DNA of 64,000 nucleotides from Collinsella aerofaciens (GTDB lineage: Bacteria > Actinomycetota > Coriobacteriia > Coriobacteriales > Coriobacteriaceae). Below the pieces are notes generated by a model. It worked only from the letters and a program-made list of their open reading frames with translations, had not been told where the DNA came from and ran no database searches. The position numbers were made by a program, and so were the translations under genes. Numbering within the stretch: position 1 is the stretch's first letter; every line of letters begins with the position of its first letter. The stretch covers positions 1-64,000 of the forward strand of contig NZ_JAQLDU010000011.1 of the NCBI RefSeq assembly GCF_028209625.1, in the 5' to 3' direction. This document shows, piece by piece, positions 27,052 to 36,363 of the stretch.

Positions 27052-28203
27052 CTAGCGAATTTGGACGCCGGCTTTCTTCTTCTCGCGCTTTACGCGGTAG
27101 AGCTCCGCGTCGGCAGCACGAAGCAAGTCTTGCCAGGTATCGACGCCATCACCAACCCGTGCGTAGCCGATGGACATCCGCAACAGATACGGAACCTCGG
27201 CGCGCGCGAGCTCATCGTTGATTGTCGCGCACAGATGCATGATATCCTGTTCCGCCACTGCCTTTTGGAGCACCACGAACTCATCGCCACCATAACGTGC
27301 GATAAAGCCGCCAGACGCCGAGCAGACTTCTTTGAGCGCAGCGGATATGACCTGAAGAGCGTGGTCGCCCTCCACATGCCCATAGCGATCGTTAATCTGC
27401 TTAAAGCCGTCGGCGTCCATCATAAGCAGATATACATCTTCGGCCTGATCCACATTTGAGAAGAGCGACAGCATATAGGTCTCAAAACGGTTGCGATTGT
27501 TAAGTCCAGTCAACGGGTCGGTCGAGATGAGCTGCTCCTGGTAGATGATGTAGAGCAGCAACATGCTAATCATTATGCCGACACAAAGGCCGGGCACCGA
27601 GTATACGACCTGAAAGGTACCGCCCACCAGGGCCGGAATGGCGAAAAATGCCAAGGTTCGATAGATGGCCTTCGTCTGCAGGCTCTCGACCCTGCGAGAT
27701 TGCACAAATGCATGCAGGGACGTATGTATAACGTAACAGTAGCTGACGATGGGCTGGATCATATAGGCAAAGCCGCGACGATACACGCCCTGCGAATCGA
27801 TATAGAACAGGGCGTGCGTCCAGTAACTGGTAAACGCCAGCACGACCACCAGAGCCGTAGGCAACGCAACAAGCACCACCCTATAGCGCGAGGTCAAAAG
27901 GCGAGAACCCTGCACCGTCTCGGAATAGATAAACCAAATGAGACACGCGATAGCAAAGAGCGAAAACGAAACCGCGTTGGAAATCCAGTTGGCAGCAATG
28001 CCCAACGTGCCGTCCACACCGTCCGAAAGCGTCCAGATCATATCGAATAATATGTACGCGGCAGAGGTGTAGCCCAGCATGCTAAACAATAGCTGCTGGG
28101 TGCTCGAGAACAAGGAGCGACGACTTCGCACGGCAAGCCCGATAAGAACAATCATGCATAGCACGAATATCTCAATCTTGAGTGCCTTAACCACTAGCGC
28201 CAT
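27052..28203 (-). CDS. Membrane diguanylate cyclase (GGDEF domain)
   Basis: A 383-residue protein with about seven hydrophobic segments in residues 1-215 and a C-terminal GGDEF domain (about 220-375). The active site is canonical, ARYGGDEFVVL, and the substrate-binding residues are present in TDPLTGLNNRNRF and MMDADGFKQINDRYGH, so it should make cyclic di-GMP from two GTP. The membrane part has no named sensor domain that I recognise and may read an envelope or small-molecule signal. No RxxD inhibitory site is evident. The start is uncertain: ATG 28203 lies directly behind GAAGGG, too close, so the GTG at 28194 or the TTG at 28236 are alternatives. It is a single gene. Confidence 0.88.
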   Translation of the reverse strand: MALVVKALKIEIFVLCMIVLIGLAVRSRRSLFSSTQQLLFSMLGYTSAAYILFDMIWTLSDGVDGTLGIAANWISNAVSFSLFAIACLIWFIYSETVQGSRLLTSRYRVVLVALPTALVVVLAFTSYWTHALFYIDSQGVYRRGFAYMIQPIVSYCYVIHTSLHAFVQSRRVESLQTKAIYRTLAFFAIPALVGGTFQVVYSVPGLCVGIMISMLLLYIIYQEQLISTDPLTGLNNRNRFETYMLSLFSNVDQAEDVYLLMMDADGFKQINDRYGHVEGDHALQVISAALKEVCSASGGFIARYGGDEFVVLQKAVAEQDIMHLCATINDELARAEVPYLLRMSIGYARVGDGVDTWQDLLRAADAELYRVKREKKKAGVQIR

Positions 28204-28257
28204 CCCTTCAATACCCAAGTGGTCAGAATCGCCCAATTCGAATCAGGGCAATAAACA

Positions 28258-28335
28258 CCCCTTTACTCCGCAGGGGTAAAGGGGATAATAGCAGAGCGCC
28301 CGAACATCACTGCAAAACAGTTTCTGTTCGGGCGC
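28258..28335. terminator. Two hairpins between kdgT and the diguanylate cyclase gene
   Basis: CCCCTTTAC at 28258-28266 pairs with GTAAAGGGG at 28276-28284, and GCGCCCGAACA at 28296-28306 pairs with TGTTCGGGCGC at 28325-28335. Both lie just past the kdgT stop on the minus strand. Neither has a long T-run, but the 11-bp stem 50 bp beyond kdgT is a likely terminator. Confidence 0.6.
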
Positions 28336-28384
28336 CCATACGGCGCGAATTGCACACGCCGGCATCATTGATGGGTATCGATTG

Positions 28385-29407
28385 CTACTCGCCATCGATG
28401 TCAGCCGCGACGGCCTCCTCGATGGCCTCGACACCGACAGGCGACAGATCCTCCTTGCCTTGGCAGAACTTCTTGTCGACCCAGCCAGTCAGAATCGGAG
28501 CCATGATCGCCGTGATGATAACGGCGGTGGCGATCTGAGCGTACGCGGTGGGCGCAAGCTCGGCGTAGCGCGGTGCGACCTCGGCGAGGGCAACCGGTGT
28601 GGTCATAGCCGTGCCGGCAATGGTGGAGCAAGCCACAGCGGCCTTGCCATTGCCGCCGCACAGACGCTCGAACGCAAAGGTGATGGGACCGACGACAAAC
28701 AGCGTGACAAGGCCCAGCAAGATGCCGGAAATACCGCCGGTGATAAAGCTCGACAGGCTCATGGACGCACCGAGCTGAAATCCGATGACGGCAATCGCGG
28801 GATTGGCACCGGGAACCAGCAGGTTCTTGATAAACGGGAACAGGTTGCCCAGAACCATGCCAATAACGAGTGGCAAGATGGAGCCGATAATGGTGCCAAT
28901 GGGAATGTTGGCGAGGCCGGAAACACCGAGGATGATCATCGTGACGACGGGGCCGGCCGTAAAGAACAGGATACCGACGGCGCCCTGCTCAGACTCATCA
29001 CCGAACTCGCCCATGATGCCCGTATAGAGCGCCATGTTGCAAAACGTGATGCCGCCGATGATAGACACGGAGCTCAGACCCAGGAAGTTGTCGTTAAAGA
29101 AATATGCCACGCCCAGGCCGAGAGCCGCTGCGACGACCAGCTTGGGAATCAGCACGACGATGCCGGTCTTGATAGCGCCCGGCGTGGACTTAAAGCTGAT
29201 GCCGGCGCCCACAAACAGCAGGATCGCGGCGACGATGGTATTGGAGCCACCGCGGCAGGCAGCCGTAAAGAATCCGCCGATCTCAAAAACCTGCGGGCAG
29301 AAGGTGTTGAGCAAAAGACCGACGATCATCGGATAAATCATGATGTCGCCCGGGATGCGCGGGACCTTGAATTTCTTTTGCTCGTTGGCGGTTGCTTCCT
29401 GTGCCAT
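28385..29407 (-). CDS. kdgT: 2-keto-3-deoxygluconate permease family (KdgT)
   Basis: A 340-residue membrane protein with about ten segments, matching the KdgT family of proton symporters for 2-keto-3-deoxygluconate: PRIPGDIMIYPMIVGLLLNT at the N-terminus, CRGGSNTIVAAILLFVGAGI, GGITFCNMALYTGIMGEFGD and GFQLGASMSLSSFITGG. KDG arises from pectin and hexuronate breakdown, common in gut bacteria. No KDG kinase, aldolase or uronate gene is adjacent, so the substrate is family-based only. ATG 29407 (MAQEATANEQ) has GGGGG 5 bases upstream; the ten extra residues from 29437 are not needed. Confidence 0.85.
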   Translation of the reverse strand: MAQEATANEQKKFKVPRIPGDIMIYPMIVGLLLNTFCPQVFEIGGFFTAACRGGSNTIVAAILLFVGAGISFKSTPGAIKTGIVVLIPKLVVAAALGLGVAYFFNDNFLGLSSVSIIGGITFCNMALYTGIMGEFGDESEQGAVGILFFTAGPVVTMIILGVSGLANIPIGTIIGSILPLVIGMVLGNLFPFIKNLLVPGANPAIAVIGFQLGASMSLSSFITGGISGILLGLVTLFVVGPITFAFERLCGGNGKAAVACSTIAGTAMTTPVALAEVAPRYAELAPTAYAQIATAVIITAIMAPILTGWVDKKFCQGKEDLSPVGVEAIEEAVAADIDGE

Positions 29408-29557
29408 GAAACCCCCATTTCCGCTGACGGGGTACAAAAGCCCACGTCACGCTTTGCTACAGTAAAGTTTGACCATGGTACCAGAAGAAATAGACCAGCT
29501 CGGTGAAAAACTCGACAAGTTGGGATGGAACGAGATTCGGCGCCCGCGACGCCACCC

Positions 29558-29881
29558 CTATATAAGGCTCAAGACGATATAGAGTACGATGCCCGAGACG
29601 CAGCACCACAGCATCGATTTTGTCTTGACCGCCACGACCACGACGCCGGCGGCCGCAATCCAGGGAACCAAGGCAGGCCAGAGCCCCGCGTCGAACGCGC
29701 CGGGACTCACCAAGTCGTTGGCGACCAGCGCGGCAAAGGCAGCGGGCGGGATATAGCCCAGGGCCTCGGTAATACGGGGCGACAGGGTCCGCCCGCGCAA
29801 GGCGAACGCCGGCGCGATGCGAAAGAACGCGATAGCAGCCCACGACGACAGCCACAGAACCAAGAACTCGTTAACGGGCAT
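29558..29881 (-). CDS. azlD: AzlD, small subunit of branched-chain amino acid exporter
   Basis: A 107-residue protein with four hydrophobic segments, matching AzlD: short length, LPxRxPxAF-type loop here as IAPAFALRGRTLSPR, and GYIPPAAFAALVANDL. With AzlC it forms an exporter for branched-chain amino acids and analogues such as azaleucine. ATG 29881 has GAGGTG about seven bases upstream and overlaps the end of azlC by 11 bp, the usual azlC-azlD arrangement. Confidence 0.9.
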   Translation of the reverse strand: MPVNEFLVLWLSSWAAIAFFRIAPAFALRGRTLSPRITEALGYIPPAAFAALVANDLVSPGAFDAGLWPALVPWIAAAGVVVVAVKTKSMLWCCVSGIVLYIVLSLI

Positions 29882-30563
29882 CGCGGGCACCTCTTCCGTC
29901 AAATACAGCATCGCACGCCAGCGCAATGGTAATGCCGACCACGACGCTTGCCGGCACGGCAATATTCACGAGGCCCAAGAACTTGCATACGGCGACGGAC
30001 ACCGCGCCCGAAACCGCCGCGACAACGTTGCCGCGCGACAGCCGCTGCGAAAAGAGCAGGCAGATAAAGAGCGAGGTGCAGACAAAGGCTGCAATGGCGG
30101 TGGGAACATCGACAACGGCGCCGACGATGGCGCCCGTCGTACACGATACGCCCCATGTTGCGATAAGGATCACGTTGAGCACAAAGGACTCGCGCGGGCC
30201 CCAATCCTCTCCTTCAACCAACTTGGCAAGCGAGATGCCATATGCCTCCTCGGTAAGTGTCGCGGCAACAGCCAGCGTCTGACGCTTCGAGGCACCCGTC
30301 AGATGCGACGTGATCGATGCCGAGTAAAGCGCAAAGCGCGAGGAGATGGCAGCAACGCTCGCGACGATCGACGCCGCAGGCACACCTGCCAGCCACAGAT
30401 TGCAGATCATAAACTGCCCGCTGCCCGTCACGAACGTGCTGCTCAGAGCAAAGACCATCCAGGGTTCCATTCCCGTCTGCCCCATGATCATTCCGCACGG
30501 CGCGCCTATTGCAACATAGGTAAGCATCACTGGCCAGACGGTTCTAACGATTTTGAGCACCAT
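29871..30563 (-). CDS. azlC: AzlC family branched-chain amino acid exporter subunit
   Basis: A 230-residue membrane protein with six or seven hydrophobic segments, matching AzlC: YVAIGAPCGMIMGQTGMEPW, STFVTGSGQFMICNLWLAG and ISSRFALYSASITSHL (the RxxLYSAS-type motif). It is the large subunit of the AzlCD exporter that prevents toxic build-up of valine, leucine or their analogues. ATG 30563 (MVLKIVRT) is preferred over the open frame to 30632, on the basis of GGATGAGAAG upstream and the family N-terminus. Confidence 0.9.
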   Translation of the reverse strand: MVLKIVRTVWPVMLTYVAIGAPCGMIMGQTGMEPWMVFALSSTFVTGSGQFMICNLWLAGVPAASIVASVAAISSRFALYSASITSHLTGASKRQTLAVAATLTEEAYGISLAKLVEGEDWGPRESFVLNVILIATWGVSCTTGAIVGAVVDVPTAIAAFVCTSLFICLLFSQRLSRGNVVAAVSGAVSVAVCKFLGLVNIAVPASVVVGITIALACDAVFDGRGARDAR

Positions 30564-30689
30564 ACGCTTCTCATCCTGACAAGGTCTCCGAGCCGCATGT
30601 AGCGACACGGCAGAATCATCATCCGACAGCAACCGAGTTCACCTACAATTGCCACCGGATCGAAAGACACAACTTTTTAGGAAGTCATT

Positions 30690-31502
30690 ATGACAGCTAT
30701 CGATCGAGACCGGGCGCGCGCGGCCTTCAAAAGCTACACCGATGCCTACGACGCCACTAACCCACGCATCGCGCTCAAATTCGAGCATACGTACCACGTG
30801 GCCGAGGCATGCGATGCCGTAGCACGCGAGCAGGGCTGGTCGTCAGAAGATATTGACCTGGCATGGCTTTGCGGCCTGCTACACGATATGGGCCGCTTTG
30901 AGCAGTTGCGGCGCTGGGACACCTTTAAGGACGCCGAGAGCATGAGCCATGCAGCGCTGGGCATCGAGGTCCTCTTTGGCGAGAATCCCGCCGATGCACC
31001 CGCCGTAACGAGCATCCGCGACTTTATCGATGACCCGGCAGAAGATGAGCTCATCCGAGCGAGCATTGCCTATCACAGCGATTTTCGTCTACCCGCGCAG
31101 CTCGACGAGCGTACGCGGAGCTTCTGCGATATCGTGCGCGATGGTGACAAGATCGACATTATGCGCACCATCGCCGACAGCACCGTCGAGACCATCCTCA
31201 AGGTGGATGAGGACGCATTTCTCGCCAGCCACTTCTCGGCACCGGCGCTTACCGCCTTTGACGAGCACCGCTGCGTCGCACGCGATGAGCGCGATGAGCC
31301 CGCAGACTACCTGGTGGGACTCATCTGCTTTATGTTTGAGCTCGTCTATCCAGCGAGCCGCGCGCTGGCGCGCGAACAGGGCGATATCCACCGCCTGCTC
31401 GATGCGCCCTTTGGCATTACGCGGCCCTTTACCAACCCCGCCACGCAGGCAACCTGGAGCCGCCTAAAGGACGAGATGCGCGACTGGCTGACGCGCGCTT
31501 AG
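30690..31502 (+). CDS. HD-domain phosphohydrolase
   Basis: A 270-residue protein with an N-terminal HD domain. Metal ligands are visible as the histidine in KFEHTYHVAE, the HD pair in LCGLLHDMGRFEQ (about residues 67-79) and a later aspartate in IVRDGDKIDIM. HD proteins of this size hydrolyse phosphate from nucleotides or nucleotide second messengers; nothing shows which. Cytoplasmic, no signal peptide. The gene stands alone and converges on etfA: its TAG stop overlaps the etfA TAA by two bases, so the ends of the two genes share four base pairs. Confidence 0.8.
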   Translation: MTAIDRDRARAAFKSYTDAYDATNPRIALKFEHTYHVAEACDAVAREQGWSSEDIDLAWLCGLLHDMGRFEQLRRWDTFKDAESMSHAALGIEVLFGENPADAPAVTSIRDFIDDPAEDELIRASIAYHSDFRLPAQLDERTRSFCDIVRDGDKIDIMRTIADSTVETILKVDEDAFLASHFSAPALTAFDEHRCVARDERDEPADYLVGLICFMFELVYPASRALAREQGDIHRLLDAPFGITRPFTNPATQATWSRLKDEMRDWLTRA

Positions 31503-32704
31503 CGCTCAAGCTGAGCCAGCAGCTCCTCAACGATCTCAACGGCATCGCCGACGACCTTATACTGGGCAGCACCGAAGATGGGGGCATCCGGGTCCTCATT
31601 GATGGCGACAATGCACTCCGCCCCACCGATGCCGGCGAGATGCTGGATAGCGCCCGAGACACCGATGCTCACGAGGAGCTTGGGCGAGACCGATGCACCC
31701 GTCTGGCCAATTTGGTGGCGATACTCCAACCAGCCTGCCTCCACAATGGGACGCGTGCAACCAAGCTCGGCACCCAGGGCATCGGCGAGCTTTCGCATCA
31801 GGGGCAGATTCTTCTTGGAGCCGATGCCGCGGCCCACCACGACCAGACGCTCGGCATCGGCAATTGAGGCCTGCTGTCCCCACTCCTCGGCGGGAATCGA
31901 GATCTCGACGCGGGCCTTAACGTCATCCGCAAGCACTACCTGGGTAATCGTGCCGGAGCGGCTATAGTCAAACTCGGGCGCCTTAAAGATGCCGGGGCGC
32001 ACCGTTGCCATCTGAGGACGGTGGTTGGGGCAGATAATGGTGGCCATCAGGTTGCCGCCAAACGCCGGGCGCGTCTGCTGCAGCAGACCCGTCTCCGTAT
32101 CCATAGAAAGCACCGTGCAATCGGCCGTAAGACCCGTCTGCAAGCGCACGGCCACACCGGGCGCCAGCTCGCGACCAAAGGCGGTCGCGCCGTACAGGAT
32201 GGCCTCGGGCTTGCGCTCGGCTACCAAATCGCAGATCAAGCGAGCGTAGACCTCCGCGTCGTTCTGACGCAGGCGCTCGTCGCGACAGGCCAGGACTTCG
32301 TCGGCGCCCGCGCAAACCAGGTGTTCGAGGTCCTCGAGCGAGCCCTCGGAACCTATGCCGATCAGCGCCACCAGGCGACAGCCGCGTGCATCGGCAAGCT
32401 CGCGCCCCTTGCCCATGAGCTCGAAGGCCACGGATGCCACGGCATCGTGCTTGTCAGTTTGCACGAAGACCCAAATGTCTCGATATGCGTCAAGGTCTAC
32501 CGCGCCGGCGGCCTCGTCGCGCTCAATCGAGATGGCGTTGACGGGGCAGGCGTCGACGCACCCACCGCACAGGATACAGCCGTCGGTTACGCGGGCACAG
32601 CGATTGGGGCGCTCACCCTCCACCACAATGCCGCCCGAGGCGCAGGCGCGAACGCAGCGACCGCAGCCGATACAGGCTTCGCTATCGATAATCAGCCCGC
32701 TCAT
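31499..32704 (-). CDS. etfA: Electron transfer flavoprotein alpha subunit with ferredoxin domain
   Basis: A 401-residue EtfA with an extra N-terminal ferredoxin-like domain (residues 1-65) carrying two 4Fe-4S motifs, CIGCGRCVRAC and CILCGGCVDAC. The ETF core follows (about 70-190), then the C-terminal FAD domain with VGRGIGSKKN, GVSGAIQHLAGIGGAE and VAINEDPDAPIFGAAQYKVVGD. A ferredoxin-bearing EtfA is the form found in LctC of electron-confurcating lactate dehydrogenases and in some CarE-type complexes. It is the last gene of a three-gene operon with EtfB and an FAD dehydrogenase; its ATG abuts the etfB stop. Confidence 0.92.
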   Translation of the reverse strand: MSGLIIDSEACIGCGRCVRACASGGIVVEGERPNRCARVTDGCILCGGCVDACPVNAISIERDEAAGAVDLDAYRDIWVFVQTDKHDAVASVAFELMGKGRELADARGCRLVALIGIGSEGSLEDLEHLVCAGADEVLACRDERLRQNDAEVYARLICDLVAERKPEAILYGATAFGRELAPGVAVRLQTGLTADCTVLSMDTETGLLQQTRPAFGGNLMATIICPNHRPQMATVRPGIFKAPEFDYSRSGTITQVVLADDVKARVEISIPAEEWGQQASIADAERLVVVGRGIGSKKNLPLMRKLADALGAELGCTRPIVEAGWLEYRHQIGQTGASVSPKLLVSIGVSGAIQHLAGIGGAECIVAINEDPDAPIFGAAQYKVVGDAVEIVEELLAQLER

Positions 32705-33526
32705 CTATGCCATCCCCTCAATAATCTTGGCAAGTTTTACCGCCTGCTCGGACGCCGTTCCCTCAACGGCCTCGCACGTTTGGTCACGGTCGGGCACAAA
32801 CGAGCGCACGACCTGCGTCGGTGATCCGGCAAGACCGCAACGCGCGGGGTCGGCGTTCACGTCGGCGGCACTGACCACGCGCACGTCCGCCTCCTCCGCC
32901 GCGCGAATACCGGCAATACTCGGCATACGCAACTGGCCAATCTCCTTGGCAGTCGTCATCGCGCACGGCATCTCAAGACACACCGTCTCCTCGCCGGCAT
33001 CGCATCCGTGAACGAGCGCCAGCGAGCCACACGTCGTAAAGCCCGCGCTTTGCACGCAGCTCACGTCGGTCACGCAGGGAATCTCAAAGGCACCGGCAAG
33101 CTCGGGACCAATCTGGGCCGTATCGCCATCCACCGCCATCTTGCCGCAGATGAGCAGGTCGAAGTCCTCGTCGAGTGCCTCGATGCCGCATTTGAGAGCA
33201 TAGGTGGTCGCCAGGGTATCGGCACCTGCAAAGGCGCGATCGGTCAGCAGCAGCGCGTCGTCGGCGCCTCGAGCGATGCAGTCGCGCAGCAGCGACTCGG
33301 TCGCGGGGATGCCCATCGACACCACCGTCACGCGCACATCCATGCCAAAGCCGATAAAGTCGTCCTTCAGCGCCAGCGCGCATTCCAAAGCGCTCGCATC
33401 AAAGGGATTAATGACCGCCTGCTTGCCATCGCGCACGATGGTATTGGTCTTGGGGTCCATCTTGACCTCGGTGCTGCCCGGCACGGCCTTGACGCACACC
33501 ACCATATGGAAATCGCTCATCTTCAC
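32705..33526 (-). CDS. etfB: Electron transfer flavoprotein beta subunit
   Basis: A 273-residue EtfB. The N-terminus CVKAVPGSTEVKMDP and the motif CGKMAVDGDTAQIGPELA are typical; the DGDTAQIGPE form is the one seen in bifurcating ETFs, where the second FAD replaces AMP. It pairs with the downstream EtfA. GTG 33526 overlaps the stop of the upstream dehydrogenase (GTGA), with an alternative ATG at 33520, so translation is coupled. Confidence 0.92.
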   Translation of the reverse strand: MKMSDFHMVVCVKAVPGSTEVKMDPKTNTIVRDGKQAVINPFDASALECALALKDDFIGFGMDVRVTVVSMGIPATESLLRDCIARGADDALLLTDRAFAGADTLATTYALKCGIEALDEDFDLLICGKMAVDGDTAQIGPELAGAFEIPCVTDVSCVQSAGFTTCGSLALVHGCDAGEETVCLEMPCAMTTAKEIGQLRMPSIAGIRAAEEADVRVVSAADVNADPARCGLAGSPTQVVRSFVPDRDQTCEAVEGTASEQAVKLAKIIEGMA

Positions 33527-35124
33527 GCGCCCCCTTTCTGGACGAGCTCATCCAAGAGCTTCTCCGAAAACAGGTTGCCGCGACCCAGCTGCCCGTCGGG
33601 ATCGAGCTGGAGCTTGAGCCGCGCCGACTCGACCATGGCCTCGTGACCGTACATCGTCTCCAAGAAGCCCGCCTTGATCTTGCCGACGCCGTGCTCGGCA
33701 GAAACGGCACCGCCCATAGCCGTTACCTCCGCAGCCCACTGGGCAAACAGCTCGCCACCTCGACGGTAGTCCTGCGCGTCGCGCGGCAGGATGTTCACAT
33801 GCAGATGGTTGTTACCGATGTGCCCCCAGGCAGCAGATTCAAGCCCACTTTCGGCTAACGTGCGGCGATAAAGGCCGATGACATCGCCCAAGCGTGCGTT
33901 GGGCACCGACATGTCCGAGCCCAGCTTGGTGATGGTGGGATCCATGCGGCGGCGCTCATCGATAAGCATGTTGACGCTCTCGGGCACCGCGTGGCGGAAG
34001 AACCGCTGGCACTCGCGATCGACCTCGGTGCGCGCGACCCATGTCGCATCGTCGCTGCCGCCCGCAAGCTCTAGTACCCACCCCAAGTGATACAGCTCCT
34101 CAGTCGCCTGAACTTCGTCGTCGCAGTCGAGCTCCACGTAGACACAGACCTTGGCCTCTTTGTCGAGCGCCGGCAGCGAGGCGAACGCGGTCGACTGCTC
34201 ACGCTGACGACGCAGGATATCCAGGGCGCCCGCATCGAAATATTCGATGGCAGCCGCGTGGGACAGGACGGGACGCACAGAATCGGTGAAGGACACGGCC
34301 TTGTCTTCGCTGTCAAAGAAACAGCTCACGCCCCAAACGACCGCAGGCGCCGCCTGCAGGGCAATCTCGAGCTCGGTTATGACGCCGATTGTGCCACACG
34401 CGCCGATAAACAGATCGATGGCATCCATATCTTCAGCAACGAAATAGCCCGAAGCATTTTTGGTCTTGGGCATGGTGTAGTCGGGAAGATCGAGCTCGAG
34501 TGCACGGCCTGCTGCCGTCACGAGCGACAGGTGGCGGCCCTGGGCAAAAGCCTCGCCGCGCTGGAGCTCAAGCAAATCGCCATCAGCCAGCGCGACGTGG
34601 AGTCCCGTGATATGTGGGCGCATGGGGCCGTAGGCGTAGCTGCGGGCACCGGAGGCGTTACATGCCGCCATGCCGCCCAGACAGGCAGACGCCTCGGTGG
34701 GATCGGTGGGAAAGAACTGCTCGGGGGCCTCTTGAAACTCATCGTAGGCCTTAAGCGATGCCTGGTCCCAACCAGCGGTCGGCAGCATCTTCTTGCTCAG
34801 CTGCTTGCGCAGCTCCGAGAGCACAACGCCCGGCTCCACGCGCAGCAAAAATTGGCCTTGTTCATCGCGGCGAAGGCCCAAGTAGCGATTCATACGGGAA
34901 GTATTGAGGATATGCCCGCCGTGGGGCACGGCACCGGCGGCAAGGCCGGTTCGGGCGCCCTGAACCGTTACCGGGACACGCTCGGCATGGAGCTTTTCCA
35001 AAATGGCACGGACCTCGTTTTCCGTTGTCGGAAACGAGATGCTCGATGCTTCGCCCGATGCGCGAGATTCATCGCGGCCATACTCTTCGAACTCGTCGGT
35101 GAAGGGTTTGATGGTTGCAGACAC
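33523..35124 (-). CDS. FAD-linked 2-hydroxyacid (D-lactate) dehydrogenase, GlcD/LctD-like
   Basis: A 533-residue flavoprotein of the FAD_binding_4 / GlcD family. The FAD-binding domain has VPVTVQGARTGLAAGAVPHGG (within residues 52-75) and CGTIGVITELEIALQ; the C-terminal FAD-oxidase cap has WGHIGNNHLHVNILP and SAEHGVGKIK. Such enzymes oxidise D-lactate, glycolate or 2-hydroxyglutarate. Its genomic link to EtfB and ferredoxin-EtfA makes an electron-confurcating lactate dehydrogenase the best guess: reduced ferredoxin and lactate oxidation together drive NAD+ reduction. The GTG start at 35124 follows GGGGGAG. It opens the operon; the upstream gap is 346 bp. Confidence 0.85.
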   Translation of the reverse strand: MSATIKPFTDEFEEYGRDESRASGEASSISFPTTENEVRAILEKLHAERVPVTVQGARTGLAAGAVPHGGHILNTSRMNRYLGLRRDEQGQFLLRVEPGVVLSELRKQLSKKMLPTAGWDQASLKAYDEFQEAPEQFFPTDPTEASACLGGMAACNASGARSYAYGPMRPHITGLHVALADGDLLELQRGEAFAQGRHLSLVTAAGRALELDLPDYTMPKTKNASGYFVAEDMDAIDLFIGACGTIGVITELEIALQAAPAVVWGVSCFFDSEDKAVSFTDSVRPVLSHAAAIEYFDAGALDILRRQREQSTAFASLPALDKEAKVCVYVELDCDDEVQATEELYHLGWVLELAGGSDDATWVARTEVDRECQRFFRHAVPESVNMLIDERRRMDPTITKLGSDMSVPNARLGDVIGLYRRTLAESGLESAAWGHIGNNHLHVNILPRDAQDYRRGGELFAQWAAEVTAMGGAVSAEHGVGKIKAGFLETMYGHEAMVESARLKLQLDPDGQLGRGNLFSEKLLDELVQKGGA

Positions 35125-35470
35125 GCGAACTCCCCCTTTAGCTAACTACAGTGTTTGCAGGGAGATGTTACCGCATCGTTTCGTCGACGTGTTCGAGACC
35201 GTCTCCATAATTGGCGATTTTTACGTTCGTGCAATTCGGCGAGCGGCTGGATTTCCTCGGCAGACGATGCTTTTGACAAATATCGCCCCGCCGTCGCCGA
35301 CCGCTCGATTGTCGCTCGAAAAAAGTTGAAGTAATTTTTTCCACCTTTTACCTGCGGAGATGTCAATCCGTCAAGCATTTGGTCAGTAATTGGTCAAGTA
35401 GCGGCTGATACGGTCGGCGTCGACAGCCAAAACCGATAGAAGTTTTGGCCCCAGAAGCAGGGAGGTTCCC
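35125..35470. promoter_or_regulatory. Intergenic region between the Etf operon and the surface operon
   Basis: This 346-bp divergent gap has no gene. It holds an AT-rich tract at about 35322-35350 and a direct repeat TTGGTCA at 35379-35385 and 35390-35396 (also GTCAA twice just before), which could be a regulator site for either the dehydrogenase operon or the exported-protein operon. TTGACA-like boxes occur, but none has a good partner at the right distance, so no promoter is called. Confidence 0.35.
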
Positions 35471-35767
35471 ATGGCATATTACTGGCCCCAGTACGGCGTC
35501 GCCATCGAGGTCGACGACGATCCCTATCTCCTGCCTTTCGACGAAGAGGCGTTCCCCGATACGGCGGTCTACCACGTCACCACCGATGTTATCTGCGACC
35601 CCGAGTCGTTCTCGGCGCTCGCCCACCACATCGCGCGTATCCACGACATCGAGCTCCCTCACGACTTTGACGAGCTCATCTACTCGCGCCGCCTGATGCT
35701 TCACATGCTCTTTGGAGCGGACCCGTCCACGTTCGCACGTGTCTACACCACCAAGGACGCCGCATGA
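35471..35767 (+). CDS. Small protein of unknown function, first gene of exported-protein operon
   Basis: A 98-residue soluble acidic protein with no signal peptide or membrane segment; I do not recognise it. It is rich in Asp, Tyr and His, with a start MAYYWPQYGVAIEVDDDPY. ATG 35471 follows GGGAGGTTCCC. Its stop overlaps the start of the next gene (ATGA), so it is co-translated with a membrane-anchored protein and the exported proteins that follow. That context suggests a cytoplasmic accessory, for example in assembly or regulation of the exported set, but this is only inferred. Confidence 0.7.
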   Translation: MAYYWPQYGVAIEVDDDPYLLPFDEEAFPDTAVYHVTTDVICDPESFSALAHHIARIHDIELPHDFDELIYSRRLMLHMLFGADPSTFARVYTTKDAA

Positions 35768-36273
35768 GTGCGAAGAAGCCGCCCCGCCTCGCAGGACTGG
35801 GGCGTCGCAAGAAACTCGTCGTTGTCTGCCTGGCTATCGTCTGCGCCCTCATCGCCGTAGGGCTATACGCCTGGCAGTCGCAGCCCGTGCCCGAAGCGGG
35901 CGCCTCAGTCACGACGGCAGAGGGCAAATCGCGACAAGAAATCCAAGATGAGCTCGATGCCATCGTCCGCGACAACATGATGACGATTTCGGTCGCGCCG
36001 GTCGCTCAGCTACAGGAGGACGGCAAGCTGCGCGTCAACGTGCAAAACGTCCAAGAAAATAAATTTCCCCAGCGATTCCGCGTCATCCAAAACGACGAGA
36101 CCATGTACGAATCCGGTGTGGTCGAGACCGGCAAGACAATCGAGACGTGCCCCGCCGGCGACATCAAAGAAGGCGAGGCATACATCGAGATCCAGGCACT
36201 CGATGCCAAGACCCTCGACAGCCACGGCAATCCGACACGTGTCAAGGTACGGGTTGAGCAAGCCGAGAACTAG
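35764..36273 (+). CDS. Membrane-anchored extracytoplasmic protein, unknown function
   Basis: A 169-residue protein. A basic N-terminus (GLGRRKKLV) precedes one membrane segment at about residues 19-37, with no clear cleavage site, so it is probably an N-anchored protein with an outside domain. That domain (about 75-169) is rich in beta strands (TISVAPVAQLQEDGKLRVNV, VIQNDETMYESGVVETGKTI) and ends in RVEQAEN, resembling an immunoglobulin-like fold, though I cannot name a family. It overlaps the upstream gene by 4 bp and precedes three further exported proteins. Confidence 0.7.
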   Translation: MSAKKPPRLAGLGRRKKLVVVCLAIVCALIAVGLYAWQSQPVPEAGASVTTAEGKSRQEIQDELDAIVRDNMMTISVAPVAQLQEDGKLRVNVQNVQENKFPQRFRVIQNDETMYESGVVETGKTIETCPAGDIKEGEAYIEIQALDAKTLDSHGNPTRVKVRVEQAEN

Positions 36274-36363
36274 CTTTTTCGGCCGACGCGGCACCGCACG
36301 CAATTCACCAGCATTCGTCCAATCATCGCGGGGACGGCCCGCGGCGAATAGAAAGGAACGACC

